The translations under genes and the position numbers were made by a program. This document shows, piece by piece, positions 51,841-60,257 of a stretch of DNA of 64,000 bases. The notes below the pieces were generated by a model, which made no database searches, had not been told where the DNA came from, and saw only the letters and a list, made by a program, of their open reading frames with translations. The stretch's first letter is position 1. Every line of letters begins with the position of its first letter. The DNA comes from Caldithrix sp964598255 (GTDB lineage Bacteria > Calditrichota > Calditrichia > Calditrichales > Calditrichaceae). The stretch covers positions 1-64,000 of the forward strand of contig CAZRBA010000037.1 in the NCBI GenBank assembly GCA_964598255.1, in the 5' to 3' direction.

Positions 51841-54800
51841 ATGTATTTATCACGTTTACAGTTATTTGGTTTCAAATCGTTTGCCAATAAAATAAAATTG
51901 GATTTTAACGAAGGCGTTTCGTGTATTATTGGCCCTAACGGCTCCGGAAAATCCAATATTGTCGATGCCGTTCGCTGGGTTTTGGGTGAACAACGCACAA
52001 CTGCCCTGCGCAGCGACAAAATGCAAAGCGTTATTTTTAACGGCACGCGTAATCGCAAACCCATGGGCATGGCCGAAGTTTCCATGACTATCCAAAACAA
52101 TAAAAAAATTTTAAATACCGAATTTGACGAAGTGGTTATTACCCGCCGTCTTTACCGTTCCGGTGAAAGCGAATATTTAATTAACAATGTACCGGTTCGG
52201 CTCAAGGATGTGCTTAATTTGTTCATGGACACCGGTCTGGGGCCCAATTCCTACTCGGTTATCGAACTGAAAATGGTGGAAAGTATTCTTAGCGAAAACA
52301 AAAACGAACGGCGTCAATTATTCGAAGAGGCAGCCGGTATTGTAAAGTACAAAATCCGACGTAAATCGGCTCTGGCCAAGCTGGATGCCACGCGTAACGA
52401 CTTGGTGCGCATTAACGATATAATTAGCGAAGTGGAGAAAAAAGTCAATTCGCTTTCGCGGCAGGTGGGCAAAGCGCGCCGTTATTTGCAATACAGCGAA
52501 GAATTACGTAAAACCGATATCGATCTTTGTCGCTTTCGCTACCATGCTTTGCTGGACGAAATTCGCCCATTGCAGGTACAGTTGCAAGAAATAAGCAAGA
52601 TCAAAGAAGAAAGTCACCACCAAATTACCATCGAAGAAGCGTTGTTGGAAGAATACAAGCGGGAACAAATTCAACGTGAACAACAGTTGCAAAAACTCAG
52701 TTTGCAAATAAATGAATTGGATCAGCAAATTGCGCGAATTAACCAAAACCTGGCCGTTGCAGAAACCAAAAGTGAGCAATTAAAACAAAACAAGGAACGC
52801 TTTTTGACCGAAATTGATGCGGCAGAACATAAAATCAAATTATTACAAGAAAATCTGCAAAGTTACCAAAACGAATTGGATGAGCTTTCTCTGAAAAAAG
52901 AAGAAGCGGAAAAGCGATTAAGCGAAATCGAATCGCAGCGGCAGGCAGAACTGGAAGTTTTACAAGCCGAAAAACAGGAAATCGATAAATTAAATACCGC
53001 CTTTAAAAAACAATTTCAAGAGGTTGCCCGACTAAAAGACCAACTGGCTCAAAAAGAATATCAACAGCAATTTTTAAAGGAGCAGGCGGAAGAACTCGAG
53101 CAAAAGCTGGCCGAATATCAACGGAGCGTACAACGTCTGGAAACAAAATTGGCCGGCAATAAAAAACAGCAAGCCGAACTTATCCGTAAACAGGACGATG
53201 TAAAAACCGTTTTGCTGAATTTAAAAACAAAACTGCAACAATTGCAGTCCGAACGTAGTGATATAATTCAACAAAAAAACGGTTTACTGGGCAAACTGGA
53301 ACAAGCACGCTCTCGGTATAACTTTTTTAAGCAAATTATGAGCAGCTACGAAGGCTTCCGGAAAAGTACGCAATATGTAATGACCCATAAAGAAGCTTTA
53401 CCCGGTATTCATGGCACCCTTTCCGAAATTATTACCGTTAACGAGCCCTACTCCAAACTATTGGAATCGTTGCTGGGCGATGCCTTAAACTATGTTATTG
53501 TAGACGACGTAACCTCTGCCCGACGCATTATTGAATTCGTAAAAAAAGAAAAAAAAGGCCGTATTACATTAATTCCCATGGACCGGGTCCCTTCTGTGGC
53601 CAACGATACTAAAAAATCCGCGAACAACTTAACGTTTCTTAAAGCAGAAATTCAGGTTGAGGATTCTTATCGCAATTTAATCGATCTTTTGCTTGGCGAT
53701 GTAATTATTGTGCCCACCCTGGATGAAGCCATCGCCCTTTCCGAAAAATATCCGCAATTCCGATTTGTGTCTGAACAGGGCGAAATGGTAAATTTTAATC
53801 GTGAGATATCCAGCGGCGAAACTTCCGACCGTACGGTTTCTTTGGTCGGTCGCAAGGAACAATTAAAAAAAATCGAACAAGAAATAAAATCTGTCGAAAG
53901 CCAAGTTGCCAGGCTTGATCAACGAATAGAATCCAATGAACAGGCCATTTTACAAACCCGTCAGTCCATCGAAAAACAAAGCAATGCTTTAAATGACTTA
54001 CAAAACCAACGCATTGATCTGGAAAAACAAGAAAATCAGTTGCAGTACGAAATTTCCACCCTGCAGAACGAAATTCGGCAAACCGATCAACACCTGACCC
54101 AAATTCGCAGTGACCGGCAACGTTTAAGTAAAGAAACGGAAACGTTGCAAGTTCAACTTGACGGAATGCAAAAAGAGTTGAATGAACTTGAAGCAGAAAC
54201 CATTCAGCGCACCGGTGCCTATGAACAAAAAAGCGAATCTATGGAGTATTTACTGGAAGAGGTTCAAAAGGCGCGTTTGCAAGCTAATAATTTACGTAAT
54301 CAATTCCAAAATCGTCAGGCCGATATTCAACGCACGCGGCGTACGATTGACGATTTGAATAACGAGATGGAACGTAAGCGTCAGGAAATTAAAAAGATTA
54401 ATGAAACGCTGGTGGAAATTGACATACAGAATGAAAAGCACGAACAGGAACGAGTACAAATTTGGCAAAGTAGAGATAAATTGGAAAGCCAAAAGCAAGA
54501 AATGTTACAGGCCTTTCAGGAATTGCGCGATAAAATAAATGATCTTGAGGAAAAGACCAAAGAATACCGGCGTAAACACGATTCCACACTGGAAAAAAGT
54601 CGTCAATTGGAACTAAAAATTAATGAAAGTCATTATAAAGCAGAAAGCATTCGGGAATATGCCTTAAAGGAATATTCGGAAGACGTGGAAACGGCTATTC
54701 CCTATCAGGATTTTGACGAGCATGCCGCCGAAGAGCGCATTGAAATGTTGCGCTTGCGTATTAAAAACATGGGGCCGGTAAATCCGTTGGCCGTGCAAGA

Positions 54801-55362
54801 ATACGATGAAGAAAAAAAGAGGTTGGATTTTTTGACACAACAGCGAGACGATTTGCTGAATGCTGAAAAATCGTTAATCGATACGATTGATAAAATAAAT
54901 CAAACGGCACGAGAACAATTTTTAACAACCTTTAAACAAATCAAAGAAAATTTTGAAGAGGTATTTCGCTCGTTTTTTGAAAACGGTGAAGGAACCATTG
55001 AATTGGATGCAGAAGCAGATCCGTTGGAAGCCGATATTCATATTAAAGTGCGTACCAAGGGCAAACGTTTGCAAACTTTAAGCTTGTTGTCATCCGGAGA
55101 GAAAACCCTGACAGCTATTTCGCTGTTGTTTTCCATTTATCTGGTTAAACCCAGCCCTTTTTGTATTTTGGACGAGGTGGACGCGCCCTTGGACGATATG
55201 AACATCGGGCGTTTTACCGAAGCGTTAAAATCGTTTTCCCAAAATACGCAGTTTATTGTGGTAACCCATAACAAGCGTACCATGGAAGCTGCCAGCACTC
55301 TTTACGGCGTTACCATGGAAGAAGAAGGGGTTTCCAAAATCGTATCCGTAAAATTTAACTAA
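51841..55362 (+). CDS. smc: Chromosome segregation ATPase Smc
   Basis: 1173 residues, normal for bacterial Smc. The N-terminal head has YLSRLQLFGFKSFANK and Walker A IGPNGSGKSNIVDAVRWVLG. Long coiled coils (about 170-500 and 680-1010) flank the hinge (about 520-670: LPGIHGTLSEIITVNE, GDALNYVIVDD). The C-terminal head has LLSSGEKTLTAISLLFSIYL (signature) and Walker B CILDEVDAPLDD. It forms the condensin core with ScpA/ScpB, which are not in the window. RBS AAGGAGAGG, 8 nt after the previous stop. Confidence 0.97.
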   Translation: MYLSRLQLFGFKSFANKIKLDFNEGVSCIIGPNGSGKSNIVDAVRWVLGEQRTTALRSDKMQSVIFNGTRNRKPMGMAEVSMTIQNNKKILNTEFDEVVITRRLYRSGESEYLINNVPVRLKDVLNLFMDTGLGPNSYSVIELKMVESILSENKNERRQLFEEAAGIVKYKIRRKSALAKLDATRNDLVRINDIISEVEKKVNSLSRQVGKARRYLQYSEELRKTDIDLCRFRYHALLDEIRPLQVQLQEISKIKEESHHQITIEEALLEEYKREQIQREQQLQKLSLQINELDQQIARINQNLAVAETKSEQLKQNKERFLTEIDAAEHKIKLLQENLQSYQNELDELSLKKEEAEKRLSEIESQRQAELEVLQAEKQEIDKLNTAFKKQFQEVARLKDQLAQKEYQQQFLKEQAEELEQKLAEYQRSVQRLETKLAGNKKQQAELIRKQDDVKTVLLNLKTKLQQLQSERSDIIQQKNGLLGKLEQARSRYNFFKQIMSSYEGFRKSTQYVMTHKEALPGIHGTLSEIITVNEPYSKLLESLLGDALNYVIVDDVTSARRIIEFVKKEKKGRITLIPMDRVPSVANDTKKSANNLTFLKAEIQVEDSYRNLIDLLLGDVIIVPTLDEAIALSEKYPQFRFVSEQGEMVNFNREISSGETSDRTVSLVGRKEQLKKIEQEIKSVESQVARLDQRIESNEQAILQTRQSIEKQSNALNDLQNQRIDLEKQENQLQYEISTLQNEIRQTDQHLTQIRSDRQRLSKETETLQVQLDGMQKELNELEAETIQRTGAYEQKSESMEYLLEEVQKARLQANNLRNQFQNRQADIQRTRRTIDDLNNEMERKRQEIKKINETLVEIDIQNEKHEQERVQIWQSRDKLESQKQEMLQAFQELRDKINDLEEKTKEYRRKHDSTLEKSRQLELKINESHYKAESIREYALKEYSEDVETAIPYQDFDEHAAEERIEMLRLRIKNMGPVNPLAVQEYDEEKKRLDFLTQQRDDLLNAEKSLIDTIDKINQTAREQFLTTFKQIKENFEEVFRSFFENGEGTIELDAEADPLEADIHIKVRTKGKRLQTLSLLSSGEKTLTAISLLFSIYLVKPSPFCILDEVDAPLDDMNIGRFTEALKSFSQNTQFIVVTHNKRTMEAASTLYGVTMEEEGVSKIVSVKFN

Positions 55363-55374
55363 TGGTGGTGCTTT

Positions 55375-56805
55375 ATGAAGCCAATTTTCAAAACCCTTTT
55401 GTGGGCCCTTATGTTTCCCGTTTTTGCTTTTTCTCAAATGAATTTTATCCCTATTAGCGTGGACTATGCCTCGTTTCGTCATACCGATAGCACAGCTTAC
55501 GTAGAAGTGTACGTCTCGGTTTTTCAGGGTAATTTAACTTATGCCAAACAAGCGGACGGTTCGTTTAAAGCTTCATTTACAAATGCTCTTACCATTACCG
55601 ATCAAAACGGAAAAAAGATAAATACGTTTGCCCATGCTTATAGCAATACGGCTAAAGATACCACGGGCTTAAATCAATTTAATCAGTTGGTGGATGTTTT
55701 TGCATTTTATTTACCCTACGGGAATTACAAAGCCAGTGTACGCTTGGTGGATAAAACCACCAAACAAAAAGGCGAATACGTTTTTGATCTCAATACTATT
55801 CGTACCAAACCGGGCATTTATCTTTCGGACTTGGAATTCTGCCAGGATATTAAAAAGAGTAAGGACACAAGCGATCGATTTTACAAAAACGGATTACGTG
55901 TTGTGCCCAACCCGCGAGGTGTTTTTGATATTTTGGAACCTATGCTCTACTTTTATGTCGAATTAAATAATTTGCCTTTTGAACAAGGTAAAGAAAAGCA
56001 TTTTAATTTTTCTTATTTTGTTACCACTACCAAAGGCGATACAGTAAAAAAAATAAGCCCAATGGTTAAAAAAATCATCGCTCCTTCATTGGTAGAAGTG
56101 GGCGGTTTTAATGTGATGGCATTACCTGAAAACAACTACATTTTAACCATTCAAGTCACCGATCCTCAATCGGGTGAGGTGGTAACTGTTAAAAAACCCT
56201 TTTATGTTTACAAACCCAAAAAGCGTAAACCCGGACAAGAAAATGTCTCCAATGCAGGCACCGGCAACGTTCCTAAAATAGATCCGGCGATTGCCCTGCT
56301 TTCCAAAAAAGAGCTAAAAAAAGAATTTGAAATGGCCCGTTACATTGCCACACGTCAGGAAGAAAAAATATTCAAGAACATCGAAGATCCCAATGGCATG
56401 CGCGAATTTCTTACCCAATTCTGGTATCGCAGAGACCGCCTTACCGGTTCGCCTTTGGGTACCAATCGCCGTGAATTTTTACGGCGCGTGCAGGAGGCCG
56501 ATCAAAAATTCCGTGCCATGGGCAAAGAAGGCTGGCAAACCGATCGCGGCCGTATTTTACTCAAATACGGAGAACCGGACGAAATCGAACGCTTTCCCAG
56601 CTCGATGGATTTACTGCCGTATGAGATTTGGTATTATCACAATCTTGAAGGCGGTTCGGAGTTTATTTTTGCCGATTTACGCGGCTTTGGCGAATATGAG
56701 TTAATCCATTCCACTTATCGGAAAGAATTGCAGAATCCCAATTGGAAAGAATTAATTCAGAAGCATTCCGGTTTTATGGAAAACGGGGATAATAATCAAT
56801 TCTGA
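55375..56805 (+). CDS. GWxTD domain-containing secreted protein
   Basis: 476 residues. A signal peptide (about 1-20) precedes beta-rich text (about 25-290). The C-terminal GWxTD domain spans about 305-455: EFLTQFWYRRDRLTGSPLGT, GKEGWQTDRGRILLKYGEPDEIERF, PYEIWYYHNLEGGSEFIFAD and the ending GFGEYELIHSTYR. The domain is found in secreted proteins of FCB and Acidobacteria lineages; its function is unknown. It begins 12 nt after smc and ends the operon before a strong terminator. Confidence 0.9.
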   Translation: MKPIFKTLLWALMFPVFAFSQMNFIPISVDYASFRHTDSTAYVEVYVSVFQGNLTYAKQADGSFKASFTNALTITDQNGKKINTFAHAYSNTAKDTTGLNQFNQLVDVFAFYLPYGNYKASVRLVDKTTKQKGEYVFDLNTIRTKPGIYLSDLEFCQDIKKSKDTSDRFYKNGLRVVPNPRGVFDILEPMLYFYVELNNLPFEQGKEKHFNFSYFVTTTKGDTVKKISPMVKKIIAPSLVEVGGFNVMALPENNYILTIQVTDPQSGEVVTVKKPFYVYKPKKRKPGQENVSNAGTGNVPKIDPAIALLSKKELKKEFEMARYIATRQEEKIFKNIEDPNGMREFLTQFWYRRDRLTGSPLGTNRREFLRRVQEADQKFRAMGKEGWQTDRGRILLKYGEPDEIERFPSSMDLLPYEIWYYHNLEGGSEFIFADLRGFGEYELIHSTYRKELQNPNWKELIQKHSGFMENGDNNQF

Positions 56806-56831
56806 TTAAAAGAACGTATAAAAACTATCAG

Positions 56832-56869
56832 GGCAATGCGGTATTAAAAAAAGCCGTGTTGCCTTTTTT
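56832..56869 (+). terminator. Terminator of the smc operon
   Basis: GGCAATGCGG pairs with CCGTGTTGCC (10 bp with two G-T wobbles) around a 12-nt loop, followed by six T (56864-56869). It lies 26 nt after the GWxTD stop and before the convergent nadK. Confidence 0.8.
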
Positions 56870-56913
56870 ACGGTTTATTTTGAATTGCGAAAAAATTTCC
56901 GTTTAATTAGTAA

Positions 56914-57873
56914 TTAGTGTGCGTTTTTGTAAGTCCAACGTTTCTTATTACGAAAATCTTCGCCCCAATGTAGTTTGTTGCGCAACGTTTCGTAAAAACT
57001 GTGATGTTCCATTTTAACCAAACGCACTGAAAAATTAGCTCGCGATATTTCAAAGGTTGTTCCGCTGGGATAGCCTTTCACTTCATGCCCGTCCCTAAAA
57101 AGCTTAATTTCTTTAAATTCCGTGTACACCTGCAAACGGATTTTACTGGTATCCGGCACCACTACCGGCCGATTGGTTAATGAATGTGGACAAATAGGAT
57201 TGATAATAAAAACATTGGCCTCCGGCACTACAATAGGTCCTCCGGCCGATAGCGAATAGCCCGTTGAACCGGTGGGGGTAGAAATAATCAATGCATCTGC
57301 AATGTAAGAGTTAAGCAGGCTATTATCCACGCGGGTAACAATTTGAATAACTCGCGAAAAACCCGCTTTGTCAAATACCAAATCATTAAAAGCAAAATAG
57401 CTTTCGTTGCTCTCTTTTACCTTACAACGCAGTAGAGAACGTTCTTCAATAAAATACTTTCCGTTCAAATAGTTTTCCAGATCTGTAGTAAGTTCTTCGG
57501 GTGTGGCCTCAGCTAAAAATCCCAATCCGCCCAAATTCACTCCCATAATGGGAATTTCCCGCTTGCCCACCAATTGGACAGTGCGCAAAATGGTGCCATC
57601 TCCGCCAAAGGCCAAAATAATTTGGGCGCGGTTTAAAATTTCATCTTTACTGGCGCGTTTCAGATGGGTAAACTGGTGTTTAACGGCTTTGGCTTCAACC
57701 GCGCTTAACAAAAATTCGACATCGTAGCGCTCTGTCTCCAAATTTTTTCTCTGCCAATTATCCAAAATTTCCAACGGGACCACAATCTGTTCTTTCCGGG
57801 GATTAACCAATATTCCGATCGTCCGGTGCGTTTTTTCTTTTTGCTCTTTCATAGGTGTATGCTCAAAAATCAT
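56914..57873 (-). CDS. nadK: NAD(+) kinase
   Basis: 319 residues. The ATP-NAD kinase motifs are LAFGGDGTILRTVQLV (GGDG), VNLGGLGFLAEA, ESYFAFNDLVFDK and STPTGSTGYSLSAGGPIVVP, with the later ICPHSLTNRPVVVPD. It phosphorylates NAD+ to NADP+ in the cytoplasm. The ATG at 57873 overlaps the end of xseB by 11 nt; an ATG at 57852 is an alternative start and neither has a strong RBS. It is the last gene of the overlapping set xseA-xseB-nadK. Confidence 0.93.
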   Translation of the reverse strand: MIFEHTPMKEQKEKTHRTIGILVNPRKEQIVVPLEILDNWQRKNLETERYDVEFLLSAVEAKAVKHQFTHLKRASKDEILNRAQIILAFGGDGTILRTVQLVGKREIPIMGVNLGGLGFLAEATPEELTTDLENYLNGKYFIEERSLLRCKVKESNESYFAFNDLVFDKAGFSRVIQIVTRVDNSLLNSYIADALIISTPTGSTGYSLSAGGPIVVPEANVFIINPICPHSLTNRPVVVPDTSKIRLQVYTEFKEIKLFRDGHEVKGYPSGTTFEISRANFSVRLVKMEHHSFYETLRNKLHWGEDFRNKKRWTYKNAH

Positions 57874-58090
57874 TTAATTCAAAACTGCCGTCCGCATTTT
57901 GCGACAGTTTTTTAACTTTGTTTTCGGCCTCTGTTAATTTTTGTAAACAAAATTTTACTAACTTTTGGCCTTCTTCAAAAGCGGCAATACTGTCTTCCAG
58001 CGTAATTTCTCCGCTTTCGAGTTTTTCCACAATTGCTTCCAGTTTGGCAAGTGCCTCTTCAAAGGTTACTTTTTTGTTTTTGGTACTCAT
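57863..58090 (-). CDS. xseB: Exodeoxyribonuclease VII small subunit
   Basis: 75 residues, typical length. The sequence KKVTFEEALAKLEAIVEKLE, SGEITLEDSIAAFEEGQKL and CLQKLTEAENKVKKL is the standard XseB helical hairpin that binds XseA. It starts inside the xseA coding region (32-nt overlap) and ends within the nadK start, so all three are coupled. Confidence 0.95.
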   Translation of the reverse strand: MSTKNKKVTFEEALAKLEAIVEKLESGEITLEDSIAAFEEGQKLVKFCLQKLTEAENKVKKLSQNADGSFELNDF

Positions 58091-59291
58091 GATCTTCTAT
58101 CTTTGTTATTATACTTTCGATTTTTCCCTTATGTAATTCGGTTAATAACGTTCCGTTCACAGTAGCGTGTACGGCATTTTTAATAACACGTCCGTTTAAA
58201 TAGGTAATGCTGTAACCGCGGTCCAAAACCTTTTTAGGGCTTAAATTTTGCAAGCGCAAATTTAACTGTTCTATGTATTGCTTATGCGTGGTTAAACGCC
58301 GAGACATATTTCGCTGAATTTGTACGCTGAGTTCATCGAGGCGTAAGGCATATTGATGTAAAAGATCTTCCGGTCGTTTTAACCCGTAACTGCGTTGCAA
58401 AGCGTTAACCCGTTGCCGGTGATGATCGATTTTTACTAAAAGCGCATGCCGTATTTGTTGGGCGTAACGTAAAATTTTACCTTTCAGCTCATGGTAATCG
58501 GGAACAGCGAGCTCGGCCGCGGCCGAAGGCGTAGGAGCACGCAAATCGGCAACAAAGTCGGCAATGGTAAAATCGATTTCATGTCCAACAGCCGAAATCA
58601 CGGGAATTTTCGAATCATAAATGGCTCTGGCCACTTCTTCTTCGTTAAACGCCCACAAATCTTCCAACGAGCCTCCACCCCGGCCCACAATTAAAACATC
58701 CGCTTTGCCAAAGGCATTAAATTCAGCAATAGCCTTGGCAATATCATGTGAAGCCCCTTCCCCTTGCACCTGAACCGGGCGTAAAATAATTTGCACATTA
58801 GGGGCTCTGCGGGTAATTACATTAATAATATCCCGAATGGCCGCCCCGGTTTGCGAGGTAACTACCCCGATAACGGAAGGATAAGGCGGTATTTTCTTTT
58901 TGTGTTCTGCGGCAAATAATCCTTCGGCCTCCAGTTTCTTTTTAAGGCGCTCGAATTCCATTTGCAATTTTCCCAATCCGGCCGGTTGAATTTGCAAAAT
59001 ATCAAAATTATAGCGTCCTCCGCGTTCAAAAACGCGCACGTTTCCCAAAGCTTGCACATGCATGCCGTCCTCTATCTCAAAATCAAGAATAGATGCACGG
59101 GAACGCCAGATAACGGCGGATATTTGGGCTTTACTGTCTTTTAAGGTAAAATAGAAATGGCCCGAAGAATGTGCCTTAAAATTAGACACTTCGCCCTCGA
59201 GCCAAATGGTGGGAATATTTTCTTCCAGTAAATATTTAATCGTATGTGTAAGTTCACCTACCGAAAAAATATGTGTTTTTTCTGACCACAT
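58059..59291 (-). CDS. xseA: Exodeoxyribonuclease VII large subunit
   Basis: 410 residues. An OB-fold (about 1-100: FSVGELTHTIKYLLEENIPT, WLEGEVSNFKAHSSGHFYFTL) is followed by the catalytic region with PPYPSVIGVVTSQTGAAIRDI, VLIVGRGGGSLEDLWAFNEE and PVISAVGHEIDFTIADFVADLR, then coiled coils. The complex degrades single-stranded DNA into oligonucleotides and helps in repair. The C-terminus is slightly shorter than in E. coli. RBS AAAGG. Confidence 0.95.
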   Translation of the reverse strand: MWSEKTHIFSVGELTHTIKYLLEENIPTIWLEGEVSNFKAHSSGHFYFTLKDSKAQISAVIWRSRASILDFEIEDGMHVQALGNVRVFERGGRYNFDILQIQPAGLGKLQMEFERLKKKLEAEGLFAAEHKKKIPPYPSVIGVVTSQTGAAIRDIINVITRRAPNVQIILRPVQVQGEGASHDIAKAIAEFNAFGKADVLIVGRGGGSLEDLWAFNEEEVARAIYDSKIPVISAVGHEIDFTIADFVADLRAPTPSAAAELAVPDYHELKGKILRYAQQIRHALLVKIDHHRQRVNALQRSYGLKRPEDLLHQYALRLDELSVQIQRNMSRRLTTHKQYIEQLNLRLQNLSPKKVLDRGYSITYLNGRVIKNAVHATVNGTLLTELHKGKIESIITKIEDHEYQKQKSNL

Positions 59292-59312
59292 TGAAAGGCC
59301 TTTATTTAACTA

Positions 59313-59343
59313 AAAGAAAAAAGGCTCATGTAAAATGAACCTT
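59313..59343 (-). terminator. Terminator of the rfaE-mltD-COX24 operon
   Basis: On the minus strand, AAAAGGTTCAT and ATGAGCCTTTT form an imperfect stem around a 5-nt loop, followed by a T-rich run. It starts at the stop codon of the 31-residue gene and lies about 20 nt from the xseA start on the same strand. Confidence 0.65.
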
Positions 59344-59439
59344 TTAGCGGATTTTTTTCTTATGACGATTTTTTCTCAGACGCTTTTTCCGCTTATGGGT
59401 TGCCATCTTTGCACGTTTTCGTTTCCGTCCGCAAGGCAT
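59344..59439 (-). CDS. AURKAIP1/COX24-domain small basic protein
   Basis: 31 residues, very basic: MPCGRKRKRAKMATHKRKKR is its N-terminal part, followed by LRKNRHKKKIR. This matches small bacterial proteins annotated as AURKAIP1/COX24 domain-containing, which are related to the mitoribosomal protein mS38. It probably binds the small ribosomal subunit. RBS AGGAGA lies 8 nt before the ATG. It follows the zinc-ribbon/TPR gene by 24 nt. Confidence 0.85.
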   Translation of the reverse strand: MPCGRKRKRAKMATHKRKKRLRKNRHKKKIR

Positions 59440-59463
59440 ATTTGATCGTCTCCTTTCTTTTAG

Positions 59464-60186
59464 TTACGATTGATTTAAATGCAGTTCTGCTTGTTTTACA
59501 AACTCTTTGGCGTTCGCAGCTTCCGAAGAATTCGGATAGAGTTTAATTAATCTTTTCCAGATTTTGATTGATGTTTTAACATTGCCCATGTTAAACTCGA
59601 TAACGCCCTTATTGAGCAAGGCCAAAGGATGATTTGGATTCATTTCCAGTGCTTTGTTCATAAAATAAAGCGCCGAATCGAGATTATTGGTATTAAAATA
59701 AGCCACTCCAAGATCGATCACAACTTCGATATCTTTTTTGTGTTTTTGCCGTAATGCATTTTTATAATTGGCAATGGCCAAATCAAACCGATTAATGTCA
59801 AAATAATTGTTAGCTAATTCCACCAGTAAATGGTAATTGTTAGGTGATTGCTTGAGCGAATCTTTAAGTGCCTGAATTTTTTCCATTTTATCCATGCTCG
59901 GATGATCGGCAGGCAACTCGTTTTGCCCGGCAGGTGCCTGTTTGGTTTTGGAAAGTTTACGCTCTAAATTTTCATTATTGCCTTTAAGGATTAAAAGGAC
60001 AATAAATAAAGCAAGAAGTAAGATAAACGTTAACATTAAATACGGATTTACACCGGAACCATTATTGGCATCCGATGTTTTTTCGCTTCCTTTTGTTTCT
60101 GCGGAGGACAATTTGGTTCCGCATTGAATACAAAATCTTGCGGAATCGATATTTTCTGTTCCGCATTTAGGACAAATTTTAGCGAT
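59464..60186 (-). CDS. Zinc-ribbon/TPR membrane protein with likely AUC start
   Basis: 240 residues if started at ATC 60186. The first codons then read (I/M)AKICPKCGTENIDSARFC, a double CxxC zinc ribbon ending CIQCGTKL. A membrane helix follows (about 49-68, YLMLTFILLLALFIVLLIL), and then three TPR-like repeats (about 115-235: YHLLVELANNYFDINRFDLA, VVIDLGVAYFNTNNLDSAL, ALLNKGVIEFNMGNVKTSI). No ATG, GTG or TTG lies in frame between the upstream stop at 60238-60240 and a TTG at 60109, which would delete the ribbon. AAGGAAAG is 4 nt before the ATC. TPR parts are predicted to face outward or inward depending on topology; the role is unknown. Confidence 0.75.
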   Translation of the reverse strand: MAKICPKCGTENIDSARFCIQCGTKLSSAETKGSEKTSDANNGSGVNPYLMLTFILLLALFIVLLILKGNNENLERKLSKTKQAPAGQNELPADHPSMDKMEKIQALKDSLKQSPNNYHLLVELANNYFDINRFDLAIANYKNALRQKHKKDIEVVIDLGVAYFNTNNLDSALYFMNKALEMNPNHPLALLNKGVIEFNMGNVKTSIKIWKRLIKLYPNSSEAANAKEFVKQAELHLNQS

Positions 60187-60257
60187 AACGCTTTCCTTTC
60201 TTCTTATCCGTTTGTTTTTAGCTTTTAATTTTAATATTTATTATGATTAAAGTCAAT

